A stretch of 57,818 bases of DNA from Jidongwangia harbinensis (GCF_020216025.1 NZ_JAIWNC010000030.1:1-57818); one strand, 5' to 3'; shown: positions 17,190 to 25,591, counted from the stretch's first letter. Notes: generated by a model from the sequence alone, not told the origin. Program-made: numbers and translations.

Positions 17190-17777
17190 TCAGGCGACGA
17201 CCGGCTTGAAAGTCGCACGATCCTTCTCGTACGAGGTGATGTCCGCCTCGTGCCGCAGGGTCAGTCCGATGTCGTCGAGGCCCTCCATCAGGCGCCAGCG
17301 GCTGAAATCGTCGATCGGGAAGGTCCAGACGGCATCGTCCACGCGGACTTCGCGGGCACCCAGGTCGATGGTGAGCCGCTTGTCCGGCTCGCTTTCGGCC
17401 ATCGCCCAGAGGGCCTCCACGGCCTTGAGTTCGAGCTGGACCGGCAGCAGGCCCTCCTTGAGCGCGTTGCCCCGGAAGATGTCGCCGAACCGGGGCGCGA
17501 CGACCGCCTTGAAGCCCCAGTCGCGCAGCGCCCAGACCGCGTGCTGGCGCGACGATCCGGTGCCGAAATTCGGGCCGGCGACCAGGATCGTGGAGCCGGT
17601 GTACGCCGGATTGTTGAGGACGAAGGCCGGATCGTCGCGCCAGGCGCTGAACAATCCGTCCTCGAATCCGGTCCGGGTGACCCGCTTCAGGTACACGGCC
17701 GGGATGATCTGGTCGGTATCCACATCGGACCGGCGCAGGGGCATCACGGTGCCGGAGTGGGTGGTGAACTTGTCCAT
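17190..17777 (-). CDS. leuD: 3-isopropylmalate dehydratase small subunit
   Basis: The 195-residue small subunit of isopropylmalate isomerase, which with LeuC converts 2- to 3-isopropylmalate in leucine synthesis and, with citramalate, serves the CimA route to isoleucine. Family motifs: DTDQIIPAVYLKR near the N-terminus and VAGPNFGTGSSRQHAVWAL. It begins 18 bp after leuC with GAGGAA as ribosome site. Confidence 0.97.
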   Translation of the reverse strand: MDKFTTHSGTVMPLRRSDVDTDQIIPAVYLKRVTRTGFEDGLFSAWRDDPAFVLNNPAYTGSTILVAGPNFGTGSSRQHAVWALRDWGFKAVVAPRFGDIFRGNALKEGLLPVQLELKAVEALWAMAESEPDKRLTIDLGAREVRVDDAVWTFPIDDFSRWRLMEGLDDIGLTLRHEADITSYEKDRATFKPVVA

Positions 17778-17795
17778 GGCGGATTCCTCAGACGT

Positions 17796-19238
17796 CTAGA
17801 GGTCGGCGGGGGCGGCCAGCCGGCCCACCACGGCGGTGGCGGCGGCGACCTGCGGCGAGACCAGGTGGGTACGCCCGCCGCGGCCCTGCCGTCCCTCGAA
17901 GTTGCGGTTGGAGGTGGAGGCGGCGCGCTCGCCGGGGTTGAGCGTGTCCGGGTTCATCCCCAGACACATGGAGCAGCCCGCGAACCGCCACTCGGCGCCG
18001 GCCGCCAGGAAGATCTGGTCGAGGCCCTCCTCCTCGGCGGCCGCCCGCACCCGGAACGAGCCCGGCACGATCATCATCCGGACCCCCTCGTGGACCTTGT
18101 GGCCGCGCAGCACCTCGGCCGCGGCGCGCAGGTCCTCGATCCGGCCGTTGGTGCAGGAACCCACGAACACCACGTCCACCGGCACGTTCTTCAGCGGGGT
18201 TCCGGCGGTCAGGTCCATGTACTCCAAGGCGCGGCGGGCGGCGTTGCGCTCCACCTCGTCCACGAACTCCTCCGGATCCGGCACCACGCTGTCCAACGGC
18301 GCGCCCTGCCCCGGGTTGGTCCCCCAGGTGACGAACGGGCTGATCGCCGAGGCGTCGAGCACGATCTCGGTGTCGTACTCGGCGTCGTCGTCGGTGGCCA
18401 GCGACCGCCAGTACGCCACCGCGGCGTCCCAGTCCGCACCGCTGGGCGCGTGCTCGCGGCCCTTCAGGTAGGCGAACGTGGTCTCGTCCGGAGCGATCAT
18501 GCCGGCCTTGGCGCCCCACTCGATGCTCATGTTGCACACCGTCATCCGGCCCTCCATGGAGAGCTTCCGGATGGCCTCGCCGCGGTACTCCACGATGTGG
18601 CCGTTGCCGCCGCCGGTGCCGGTCTGCGTGATGAGCGCCAGGATCAGGTCCTTGGCGGAGACACCGGGCCGCAGCTCGCCGGTGACCGTGACGGCCATCG
18701 TCTTCGGCTTGGCCTGCGGCAGGGTCTGGGTGGCCAGGACGTGCTCCACCTCGCTGGTGCCGATGCCGAACGCCAGCGCGCCGAACGCGCCGTGGGTGGC
18801 GGTGTGCGAGTCACCGCAGACGATCGTCATGCCCGGCTGGGTGAGACCGAGCTGCGGGCCGATCACGTGGACGATGCCCTGATCCTCGTCGCCCAGCGAA
18901 CGGATCTGCACCCCGAACTCGGCGCAGTTCTTGCGCAGCGTCTCGATCTGGGTGCGCGAGGTGGTGTCGGCAATCGTGAGCAGGTCGCCGCGGCGGTTGT
19001 TGAACGCCGGGTCGGCGTACCCGGTCGGGGTGTTGTGGTCCTCGGTCGCGAGGGTGAGATCGGTCCGGCGCACCGGGCGACCGGCCATCCGCAGGCCGTC
19101 GAAGGCCTGCGGGCTGGTCACCTCGTGCAGCAGGTGCAGATCGATGTAGAGCAGGTCCGGCTCGCCCTCGGCCGCGCGCACGACGTGGTCGTCCCAGACC
19201 TTCTCGGCCAGGGTCCGCGGCGTAGTGACTCCCACCAT
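17796..19238 (-). CDS. leuC: 3-isopropylmalate dehydratase large subunit
   Basis: The 480-residue catalytic subunit of the [4Fe-4S] isomerase. The cluster ligands are Cys362 (GSCTNGR) and Cys422/Cys425 (GCSMCLGMNPD); VCGDSHTATHGAFG and RSAFGIGTSEVEH-like segments are also present. It starts at ATG 19238. A TAGGAT -10 element (19245-19250) would place transcription start almost at the ATG, so the transcript may be leaderless. It is divergent from the ndgR-like regulator with only 37 bp between the genes. Confidence 0.97.
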   Translation of the reverse strand: MVGVTTPRTLAEKVWDDHVVRAAEGEPDLLYIDLHLLHEVTSPQAFDGLRMAGRPVRRTDLTLATEDHNTPTGYADPAFNNRRGDLLTIADTTSRTQIETLRKNCAEFGVQIRSLGDEDQGIVHVIGPQLGLTQPGMTIVCGDSHTATHGAFGALAFGIGTSEVEHVLATQTLPQAKPKTMAVTVTGELRPGVSAKDLILALITQTGTGGGNGHIVEYRGEAIRKLSMEGRMTVCNMSIEWGAKAGMIAPDETTFAYLKGREHAPSGADWDAAVAYWRSLATDDDAEYDTEIVLDASAISPFVTWGTNPGQGAPLDSVVPDPEEFVDEVERNAARRALEYMDLTAGTPLKNVPVDVVFVGSCTNGRIEDLRAAAEVLRGHKVHEGVRMMIVPGSFRVRAAAEEEGLDQIFLAAGAEWRFAGCSMCLGMNPDTLNPGERAASTSNRNFEGRQGRGGRTHLVSPQVAAATAVVGRLAAPADL

Positions 19239-19239
19239 C

Positions 19240-19268
19240 TGGACATCCTAAATTCTGGGAGGTAAGTT
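19240..19268 (+). promoter_or_regulatory. overlapping divergent promoters of ndgR and leuC
   Basis: Forward: TGGACA (19240-19245), 17 bp, TAAGTT (19263-19268), putting the start about 7 bp on, at the GTG 19276. Reverse: TAGGAT (19250-19245), six bases before the leuC ATG, with a poor -35. The two sets occupy the same DNA, so one bound regulator could act on both genes. Confidence 0.55.
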
Positions 19269-19275
19269 TCGGCTT

Positions 19276-19974
19276 GTGGGACACAGTATGAGCGGTGTCG
19301 GCGTTCTCGACAAGGCGGTGGTCATCCTCGCTGCCTGCGTCGACGGCGCCAGCCTGGCTGAACTAGTCGACCGGACCAAATTGCCCCGAGCCACCGCGCA
19401 CCGGCTGGCACAGGCCCTGGAGATCCACCGGATGCTGGTCCGGGACACCCAGGGCCGGTGGCGGCCCGGACCGCGCCTCGGTGAACTGGCCAACGCCGCA
19501 CCGGACGTGCTGCTGACCGCGGCCGAACCGCTGCTGGCGGCGTTGCGCGACGCCACCGGGGAGAGCGCACAGCTCTACCTGCGCCGGGCCGACGAACGCA
19601 TCTGCGTGGCCGCCGCGGAACGGGCCAGCGGGCTGCGGGACACCGTGCCGGTGGGCTCGGTGCTGCCGATGGTCGCCGGGTCCGCGGCGCAGATCCTGCT
19701 GGCCTGGGAGCCACCGGAAGCGGTGATGCCGCTGCTGCCGCGGTGCAAGTTCACCGGGCGCACGCTGGCCGAGGTACGCCGGCGCGGCTGGGCGCAGAGT
19801 GTGGCCGAGCGGGAGCCCGGTGTGGCGAGTGTCTCGGCACCGATCCGGGACCGCACCGGCCGGGTGATCGCATCGATCTCGATAAGCGGTCCGATCGAAC
19901 GCCTCGGCCGCCGCCCCGGCGAACGCCACGCCATGGCCGTGGTCCGCGCCGGACAGCGCCTCTCCGGTCTGTAG
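19276..19974 (+). CDS. ndgR: IclR-family regulator, NdgR/LtbR-like
   Basis: A 232-residue IclR-type regulator: N-terminal winged helix (GVGVLDKAVVILAAC, then LPRATAHRLAQALE) and effector domain with the conserved ESAQLYLRRADERICVAAAE, RDTVPVGSVLPM and GWAQSVAEREPGVASVSAPI. These segments closely match Streptomyces NdgR and corynebacterial LtbR, which control leuCD and amino-acid metabolism, and divergence from leuC agrees. The GTG 19276 fits a leaderless start; ATG 19288 is the alternative. Confidence 0.92.
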   Translation: MGHSMSGVGVLDKAVVILAACVDGASLAELVDRTKLPRATAHRLAQALEIHRMLVRDTQGRWRPGPRLGELANAAPDVLLTAAEPLLAALRDATGESAQLYLRRADERICVAAAERASGLRDTVPVGSVLPMVAGSAAQILLAWEPPEAVMPLLPRCKFTGRTLAEVRRRGWAQSVAEREPGVASVSAPIRDRTGRVIASISISGPIERLGRRPGERHAMAVVRAGQRLSGL

Positions 19975-20536
19975 CGACGCGACCCTTGTGGAGTTCGGGT
20001 CGCGCGCGACGATCCCGACCGCACGACTTTCGCGCGCACCCGGCCTGCCGCACGCTCTCCATCCACCCCGGCGTGCGGAGACGCGGCGCCCTCCACCCCA
20101 AAACTCCCCACACCCCCATCGCCGCACCCACCGTGTGAAGTAACGGCGCGCCCACCTCCGCCACCCCACCCCGCGTGTGAAGAAGCGGCGCTCACCGCAC
20201 CCAACCTCCCCACAGCGCGCACCACCCCACCCCGCGTGTGAAGAAACGGCGCCCACCGCACCCAACCTCCCCACAGCGCGCACCACCCCACCCCGCGTGT
20301 GAAGAAACGGCGCCCACCGCACCCAATCTCCCCACAGCCACGCCGCCCCGACCTGGCGTGTGGAACTGTGGCGTTCGGCGCACCCGGATTCCGCACGCTC
20401 CCGCACCGCGCGCGGGCAGCACCCGGGCGAAACGGCGGAATTCGACACGGCGGACCGGGCGATCGGTCACACTCACAGTGTGACCCCGCGCAACGACAAA
20501 CGGCCCGTGTCAATGACACGGACCGTTTCTTCGCTG
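19975..20536. other. gene-free interval with 61-bp repeats
   Basis: No convincing gene lies between ndgR and tRNA-Glu. Reverse-strand open frames here encode only repetitive Gly/Trp/Arg-rich peptides from the 61-bp repeats, with no ribosome sites, and are judged spurious. Outside the repeats (19975-20040 and 20400-20536) I see nothing definable. Confidence 0.7.
20041..20400. repeat. 61-bp tandem repeat array, about 3 strong and 3 degenerate copies
   Basis: Three near-identical 61-bp units begin at 20161, 20222 and 20283; units 1 and 2 differ at about two bases. Degenerate copies flank them at about 20072, 20131 and 20356. The recurring core is GCGTGTGAAGAAACGGCGC followed by CCCACC-rich sequence. 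There are no unique spacers, so it is not a CRISPR array. A related pair with the same 61-bp period occurs at 27131. Confidence 0.85.
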
Positions 20537-20609
20537 TAGTCCCGAAGGGATTCGAACCCTCGCTACCGCCTTGAGAGGGCGGCGTCCTAGGCCGCTAGAC
20601 GACGGGACC
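20537..20609 (-). tRNA. tRNA-Glu (CTC)
   Basis: A 73-nt cloverleaf. The acceptor GGTCCCG pairs with CGGGACT, the anticodon arm is CCGCC-CTCTCAA-GGCGG with anticodon CTC, and the T loop contains GGTTCGAATCC. CCA is not encoded. It lies 96 bp after tRNA-Gln on the same strand, the order known from other actinobacteria. Confidence 0.96.
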
Positions 20610-20705
20610 AGGTCTTGCCGGTGTTGCTCGCGTCTCCCGCTCCAGCAACGGTGCCGAACTCTATCAGAAGTCCAGCGCCGCAGATCTCGCGGAGAGACCG
20701 TAGCG

Positions 20706-20777
20706 CTGGGGTACCAGGACTCGAACCTAGACTAACTGAACCAGAATCAGTCGGGCTGCCAATTACCCCATACCCCA
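20706..20777 (-). tRNA. tRNA-Gln (CTG)
   Basis: A 72-nt cloverleaf. The acceptor TGGGGTA pairs with TACCCCA, the anticodon arm is ACTGA-TTCTGGT-TCAGT with anticodon CTG, and the T loop contains GGTTCGAGTCC. Discriminator G; CCA not encoded. Confidence 0.96.
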
Positions 20778-20871
20778 TTTGGTACGGCATGCCGTACCGG
20801 AGGAGAACTTTACCTGAGCCCAGGGTGCCCGCCAAATCGGGTATCCGTCCGGCGTTTCCGTGACCGTCCGC

Positions 20872-21675
20872 TCACCGAAATGAGTCCACGTGTCGCCGGG
20901 CCCACTCGGCGAACGTGGTGGCCGGCCGGCCGAGGAGTTCCGCGACGGTCGGCACCGGCCGCTGCGGGTGTTCGAGCAGCTGGGCCTGGCCGTCCACGTA
21001 CCATTCCGCGTACTCCCCCATGACCAGCGCGAGCTGCTCGATCGCCTGGTCCCGGGGCAGCTCGACGTAGGTGATCTCGCGCCCCAGCGCCTCGGCGATC
21101 AGGCGGACCCGCTCCCGCCGGGAGAGCGACTCCGGGCCGGTCAGCTCGTACGACCGGCCGTGGTGCCCGCCGTCGACCAGGATGCGCGCGGCCACCGCGG
21201 CGATGTCCTCCAGCGCGATCGGCGCGTTCGTGGCGTCGCCGTAGCAGTCCCGCACCATCCCGGTCGACGCGATCTGACCTGCCCAGATGTCCGCGTTCGG
21301 CATGAACTCGCCGGGCTCCAGATGGGTCCACGGCACTCCGCACGCCTCGACGCCGTCCTCGATCGCCTGCCAGTGGTCGCCCTTCATCCCGGCCATGTCG
21401 ACGATGTGCCGCACCCCGGCCGCGGCGGCCAGCCGGCACACCTCGTGGACCGTGCGGATCAGCGGCGCCAGATACATCCGCTCGACGCCGTCCAGTGCGG
21501 CCGGCAGCGTCTCCGGCCGGCCCAGGTAGCCCTCCACCACCTCGACGCCGTCCGGCAGCGCCGCCTTGACCGGATTGTTGGTCAGCGCCCGCACGTCGGT
21601 CGCACCGAGCGCCAGCAGCTCGTCGACGACCAGCCGGCCCACGCTGCCGGTCGCCCCGGTCACCAGGATCTTCAT
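20872..21675 (-). CDS. NmrA-like NAD(P)-binding oxidoreductase
   Basis: A 267-residue atypical short-chain dehydrogenase. The N-terminal Rossmann motif is GATGSVGR (about 7-14), but the classical YxxxK catalytic pair is not evident, as in NmrA-like or NAD(P)H:quinone sensor-type proteins. The substrate is unknown. It is divergent from a TetR gene across a dyad, so it is the probable target of that repressor. Confidence 0.85.
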   Translation of the reverse strand: MKILVTGATGSVGRLVVDELLALGATDVRALTNNPVKAALPDGVEVVEGYLGRPETLPAALDGVERMYLAPLIRTVHEVCRLAAAAGVRHIVDMAGMKGDHWQAIEDGVEACGVPWTHLEPGEFMPNADIWAGQIASTGMVRDCYGDATNAPIALEDIAAVAARILVDGGHHGRSYELTGPESLSRRERVRLIAEALGREITYVELPRDQAIEQLALVMGEYAEWYVDGQAQLLEHPQRPVPTVAELLGRPATTFAEWARRHVDSFR

Positions 21676-21709
21676 CGCACACCCCTTCTCGTATGGCCTA
21701 CGGAAACTA

Positions 21710-21728
21710 TCTCGTAGGGTATACGAGA
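21710..21728 (+). promoter_or_regulatory. TetR-type operator between oxidoreductase and TetR gene
   Basis: TCTCGTA (21710-21716) and TACGAGA (21722-21728) form a perfect 7-bp inverted repeat with a 5-base spacer; a third TCTCGTA half-site lies at 21687-21693. The TATACG inside (21720-21725) could be a -10 element, placing transcription start at the ATG 21732. Confidence 0.7.
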
Positions 21729-21731
21729 ACC

Positions 21732-22499
21732 ATGACGGAATTCAGCGGCCGGACCGATCCGGAGCGCATCCTGCCGCTGCTGTGGCGGCACCGCGCCCCG
21801 GCGGCCGGGCGGCCCACCGGACGGCCGCCGAAACTGACCGTGGACGCGGTGGTGGCCGCCGCCGTGGCGCTGGCCGACGCGGACGGGCTGGCGGCCACGT
21901 CGATGGCCAAGGTGGCCGCCCGGCTCGGCGTGGGCACGATGACGCTCTACACGTACGTGCCGTCCCGGGCCGAGCTGGTCGACCTGATGGTGGACGACGT
22001 GCTGGCCGGCCGCGCGCTCCCCGGCCCGGGCGACCCCCGCCCGGAGAACTGGCGCGACCAGGTCGGCGTGTACGCCGACCGCACCCGGGCGATGTACCGG
22101 GCACACCCGTGGCTGAGCCAGGTCACCCTGGTGCGGCCGCCGATCGGGCCGGGCATGCTGGCCGAGCGGGAGTACGTGCTGTCCACCGTCTCCGGCCTCG
22201 GCCTGCCGCTGCACCGGATCAACCCGGCCGCGCTGGCGATCACCGCGTTCGTCACCGCGGGCGCCCGCCAGGAGGCCGACAGCGCACAGCTGCGCCGCGC
22301 CACCGGCCAGTCCGACGACGACTGGTGGCTGCAGCGGATGCAGCTGTGGGAGGACTGGTTCGACGTCGAGCGGCACCCGGCCATGACGGAACTGTGGAAC
22401 GCCGGCGGGTTCCACGAGTCGGAGGACGCGTTCGGGTACGGCCTGGCGGTGCTGCTGGACGGCATCGCGGCCGACGCCGCCGGGTTCAGTCCAGCGTGA
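21732..22499 (+). CDS. TetR-family transcriptional repressor
   Basis: A 255-residue TetR/TetR_C-type regulator. The helix-turn-helix is at about residues 38-80 (LTVDAVVAAAVALADADGL, then MAKVAARLGVGTMTLYTYV), and a longer ligand-binding domain follows. ATG 21732 is chosen because it sits right behind the putative -10 and operator; an upstream ATG (21693) would put the operator inside the gene. Its last 14 bp overlap the convergent FAH gene. Confidence 0.9.
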   Translation: MTEFSGRTDPERILPLLWRHRAPAAGRPTGRPPKLTVDAVVAAAVALADADGLAATSMAKVAARLGVGTMTLYTYVPSRAELVDLMVDDVLAGRALPGPGDPRPENWRDQVGVYADRTRAMYRAHPWLSQVTLVRPPIGPGMLAEREYVLSTVSGLGLPLHRINPAALAITAFVTAGARQEADSAQLRRATGQSDDDWWLQRMQLWEDWFDVERHPAMTELWNAGGFHESEDAFGYGLAVLLDGIAADAAGFSPA

Positions 22500-23289
22500 C
22501 GACCGGGTTGGAGAGCGTCCCGATGCCCTGCACGGTCACCGACACGGTGTCGCCCGCGACGATCTCACTCACCCCGGCCGGCGTACCGGTCAGGATCACG
22601 TCGCCGGGCAGCAGCGTCATCACGTGCGAGACGTACGACACCAGCGTCGGCACGTCGAACACCATGTCCTTGGTCCGGCCCAGCTGGCGCATCTCCAGCT
22701 GTTCCGGGTCGCGGCCCACCTCGCAGCGGATCTCCAGGTCGCGCACGTCCAGGCCGGTGACGATCCACGGGCCGATCGGGCAGAACGAGTCGAAGCCCTT
22801 GGCCCGGGTCCACTGCGGGTCGGAGCGCTGCAGGTCCCGCGCGGTCACGTCGTTGCCGCAGGTGTAGCCGAAGATGGCCCGCTCGGCACCGGCCCGGTCC
22901 ACCCGGCGGGCACCGGTCGCGCCGATCACCACGGCCAGCTCGGCCTCGTGCTCGACCTGCTTCGACTGCGACGGCAGGCGGATCGCGTCGTTCGGGCCGA
23001 TCACCGAGGTCGACGGCTTGATGAAGATCAACGGCTCCTTCGGCACCTCGTTGCCGTGCTCCGCGGCGTGCTCGGCGTAGTTGCGGCCGACGCCGATCAC
23101 CTTGCTGGAGAAGATCGGCGCGAGCAGGCGGACGTCGGCGAGCGCCCAGCGCTGCCCGGTGAACCGCACCTCCTCGAACGGCAGGCTGCTGATCTCGGCG
23201 ACGGTCAGCCCGGAGGTGCCGGCACCGGCCTCACCCTCGACCACTCCGAACGACACGCCACCGGCATGAACAAAGCGAGCGAAACGCAC
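22486..23289 (-). CDS. fumarylacetoacetate hydrolase-family protein
   Basis: A 267-residue FAH-domain enzyme. Metal-binding and core motifs: GVGRNYAEHAAEHGNEVPKEP, the HEAELAVVIG strand, and TGTPAGV near the C-terminus. The family includes hydrolases, isomerases and decarboxylases of 2-oxo acids; the reaction cannot be fixed here. The orthologous position (Rv2993c) is beside gltX in mycobacteria, which is absent from this locus. GTG 23289 is preferred; TTG 23295 is possible. Confidence 0.9.
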   Translation of the reverse strand: MRFARFVHAGGVSFGVVEGEAGAGTSGLTVAEISSLPFEEVRFTGQRWALADVRLLAPIFSSKVIGVGRNYAEHAAEHGNEVPKEPLIFIKPSTSVIGPNDAIRLPSQSKQVEHEAELAVVIGATGARRVDRAGAERAIFGYTCGNDVTARDLQRSDPQWTRAKGFDSFCPIGPWIVTGLDVRDLEIRCEVGRDPEQLEMRQLGRTKDMVFDVPTLVSYVSHVMTLLPGDVILTGTPAGVSEIVAGDTVSVTVQGIGTLSNPVVTLD

Positions 23290-23328
23290 GGTCAACCCCA
23301 GAGGTAGTAACGAACACGCGCCGCCAAT

Positions 23329-23577
23329 CTACGCCGGGCGCGGCACCGGGTCGGCGCCCAGGCGGGGGAACGGCCGCAACGAGAAGACCACCTCGACCGG
23401 CACCTCGAAGTAGGCGCAGATCCGCAACGCCAGATGCAGGCTCGGGCTGAACTCGCCGCGCTCCAGGTATCCGACGGTCTGATAGTGCACGCCGAGCGCC
23501 TCCGCCAGCTGCCGGCGGGAGATGCCCCGCTCGGCGCGCAGCATCGCGATCCGGTTGTAGGTGACCTCGCTGCTCAT
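23329..23577 (-). CDS. XRE-family helix-turn-helix regulator
   Basis: An 82-residue single-domain regulator with helix-turn-helix at about residues 8-62 (IAMLRAERGISRRQLAEALG, VHYQTVGYLERGEFSPSL), followed by VPVEVVFSLRPFP, as in YozG-like proteins. It follows the ABC permease by 79 bp on the same strand and may be the third gene of that operon. Confidence 0.88.
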   Translation of the reverse strand: MSSEVTYNRIAMLRAERGISRRQLAEALGVHYQTVGYLERGEFSPSLHLALRICAYFEVPVEVVFSLRPFPRLGADPVPRPA

Positions 23578-23656
23578 CCGTCGCCTCCGCGGCCCGACCC
23601 GGCGCTCGTCCGCCGCCGTGGTCGCGACCGTAGCCTCCCTGGTCCGCTCGCCCGCC

Positions 23657-24508
23657 TCACATCGGGGCCCGGGACATCGCCTTCTCGCGGCGGGCCGCCA
23701 CCGCGGAACCGGACTCCCGGCGCGCCATCCGGCGCAGCACCACCGGTGCCAGCAGCAGCCCGAGCACCGCCCAGAGGCCGAGTACGCCGAAGCCCTCCAG
23801 AGTCCGCCACGAGCCGCCCAGTTCCACCGCCGCCATCGCGTCCGGCAGGAACGCCGACCGCATGCCCAGGCCCATCCAGTAGATCGGGAAGACCTGTCCG
23901 AGGCCCTGCAACCAGCCCGGCAGCGCGGTGATCGGGTAGAAGATCCCGGAGATCGCGATCAGGCCGAACATGGTGAACATGATGAGGCCGATGCTGCGCG
24001 GGTTGTCGAAGATGGAACCCAGCACCGCGCCCAGCGGCATGGTGGCCACCAACGCGAGCGGGATCAGCCAGCACAGCGTCAGCCAGCCGTTCGCGTCCAG
24101 CTGCAGACCGTCCACCACGAACAGTGCCGGCACCAGCTGCAGCACGAAGCCGACCAGTGCCATTCCGCCGACCAGCACGATCTTGCCGATCAGGTATCCG
24201 GACATCCCGGTCGGCACCGCCTTGGCGCGCAGCAGCGTGCCGTCCTCCCGGTCGGTGACCAGCAGCTGGGCGACGGTGGCCAGGCCGGTGAGGGCGAGGT
24301 TCATGCCGAGGAAGCCGGGCAGCGTGCTCGCGCCGAGCGAGAACTCGGTGCCGGGCACCCGCGCGTCCCGCATGAAGAAGACCGTGATCAACGCCACCAG
24401 CGACGGGAACAGGTACGTCCACAGGTCCAGCCCGGTGGTCAGGCTCTGCCGGAACTCGATGCCGCCGCGGGCCACCCCGGTCCGCAGCGCGGTGCTGGCC
24501 GCACTCAT
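23657..24508 (-). CDS. ABC-2 type exporter permease
   Basis: A 283-residue membrane protein with about six helices and the ABC-2 hallmark segments: TDREDGTLLRAKAVPTG after the second helix, and a GIFYPITALPGWLQGLGQVFPIYW loop before the last helix. It pairs with the upstream ATPase (40-bp gap) to form an exporter of drug-resistance type; the substrate is unknown. Confidence 0.92.
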   Translation of the reverse strand: MSAASTALRTGVARGGIEFRQSLTTGLDLWTYLFPSLVALITVFFMRDARVPGTEFSLGASTLPGFLGMNLALTGLATVAQLLVTDREDGTLLRAKAVPTGMSGYLIGKIVLVGGMALVGFVLQLVPALFVVDGLQLDANGWLTLCWLIPLALVATMPLGAVLGSIFDNPRSIGLIMFTMFGLIAISGIFYPITALPGWLQGLGQVFPIYWMGLGMRSAFLPDAMAAVELGGSWRTLEGFGVLGLWAVLGLLLAPVVLRRMARRESGSAVAARREKAMSRAPM

Positions 24509-24548
24509 CGCCTACCTCCGCTCCGCCGCCGTGGTCCGGTTCGTCGCC

Positions 24549-25487
24549 TCACCGGGCCACCGCCGCGAACACGTCCACCGCGTCGGCGGCACGGCCGGCC
24601 TCGGACTCGCGTACCAAAGTCATGTAGGTGTCCTCCAGACTGGTGGGCCGCACCTCCAGATCGGCGATGTCCTCGCCGTACTGGGCGAACAGCTCCCGGA
24701 CGAAGCCGGTCGCGTCCGCGGCCGAGTGCACGTACCGGGAACCGTCCCGGGTCCATCGGACCTCGGTCTCGCCGGCCACCCGGCGGGCCAGTTCGTCCGG
24801 CGAACCGTCGGCCACGATCCGCCCGCCGGCCAGGATCAGGATCCGGTCCGCCAGCTTCTCCGCCTCGTCCAGGTCGTGCGTGGTCAGCAGCACCGTGGTG
24901 TCGTCCACGTCGGTGAGCCGGTGCACCAGGTCGTGGAACTCACGGCGCGCGGCCACGTCGAACCCGACCGTCGGCTCGTCCAGGAAGAGCAGCTCCGGGC
25001 GGCCGACGATGCCGATCGCCACGTCCAGCCGGCGCCGCTGCCCGCCGGAGAGCCGGCCGATCCGGGTGTCCCGCTGCCCGGTCAGGCCGACCACCTCGAG
25101 CAACTCGTCCACCGGCCAGGGCCGGTTGATCTGCGACGTGGAGTAGTCGGCGTAGTACGTCCCGAGGTGGCCGAGCAGCTCGCGTACCCGCCATTTGCCG
25201 TGGTCCCGCCAGGACTGCAGCACCACCCCGAGCCGCGCCCGCCACCGCTCGCCCCCGGTCGCCGGGTCGTCGCCCAGCACCCGCACCTCGCCCGCCGACC
25301 GCATCCGGAAGCCTTCCAGGATCTCGATCGTGGTGGTCTTGCCCGCCCCGTTCGGACCGAGCAGGGCGAGCACCTCACCCCGCCGGGCGACGAAGTTCAC
25401 CCCGTCGAGGACGTCCTTGGTCCCGTACCGCATGCGCAGGTCGCGGACGTCGATCACCGGTTCGTCCGCGGTGCCGAAAGCCTCCAT
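24549..25487 (-). CDS. ABC transporter ATP-binding protein (DrrA-like)
   Basis: A 312-residue ATPase with Walker A GPNGAGKT (44-51), signature LSGGQRRR, Walker B ELLFLDEP and the H-loop LLTTHDLDEAE, plus a DrrA-like C-terminal extension. I chose ATG 25487 rather than GTG 25496 because a TATTGT -10 element lies at 25495-25500, implying a leaderless message. It is operonic with the ABC-2 permease and probably the XRE gene. Confidence 0.93.
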   Translation of the reverse strand: MEAFGTADEPVIDVRDLRMRYGTKDVLDGVNFVARRGEVLALLGPNGAGKTTTIEILEGFRMRSAGEVRVLGDDPATGGERWRARLGVVLQSWRDHGKWRVRELLGHLGTYYADYSTSQINRPWPVDELLEVVGLTGQRDTRIGRLSGGQRRRLDVAIGIVGRPELLFLDEPTVGFDVAARREFHDLVHRLTDVDDTTVLLTTHDLDEAEKLADRILILAGGRIVADGSPDELARRVAGETEVRWTRDGSRYVHSAADATGFVRELFAQYGEDIADLEVRPTSLEDTYMTLVRESEAGRAADAVDVFAAVAR

Positions 25488-25494
25488 GTCCAGC

Positions 25495-25526
25495 ACAATA
25501 TCAAAAATGTAGTAGGTGTACTACAT
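25495..25526 (-). promoter_or_regulatory. promoter and 20-bp dyad controlling the ABC-2 operon
   Basis: On the reverse strand TAGTAC (25518-25523), 17 bp, TATTGT (25495-25500) precede the ATPase ATG by 7 bp. A perfect dyad, ATGTAGTA-GGTG-TACTACAT (25507-25526), covers the -35 and spacer, an ideal repressor site. The regulator is not identified; the adjacent XRE protein is a candidate. Confidence 0.7.
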
Positions 25527-25591
25527 CCGCTCGCACCAAGACTACAGTGGCGAAGCGCGCCGATGTCGTACGTGCTCGATACGCTGGTGGA

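Noticed and set aside
20041..20400. CRISPR array
   Set aside because: The 61-bp units are contiguous with no unique spacers, and no cas genes are present.
20192..20519. Reverse-strand open frames of Gly/Trp/Arg-rich repeated peptides (RRFFTRGVGW-like)
   Set aside because: They are translations of the 61-bp noncoding repeat; the same repeat is open in several frames, and there is no ribosome site or conserved start.
22486..22499. Possible frameshift where tetR and the FAH gene meet
   Set aside because: It is a simple 14-bp convergent overlap; both proteins have normal C-termini.
23578..24548. Similarity between the two gaps flanking the ABC-2 permease (TCCGCCGCCGTGGTC)
   Set aside because: Short GC-rich match; too little to call a repeat.
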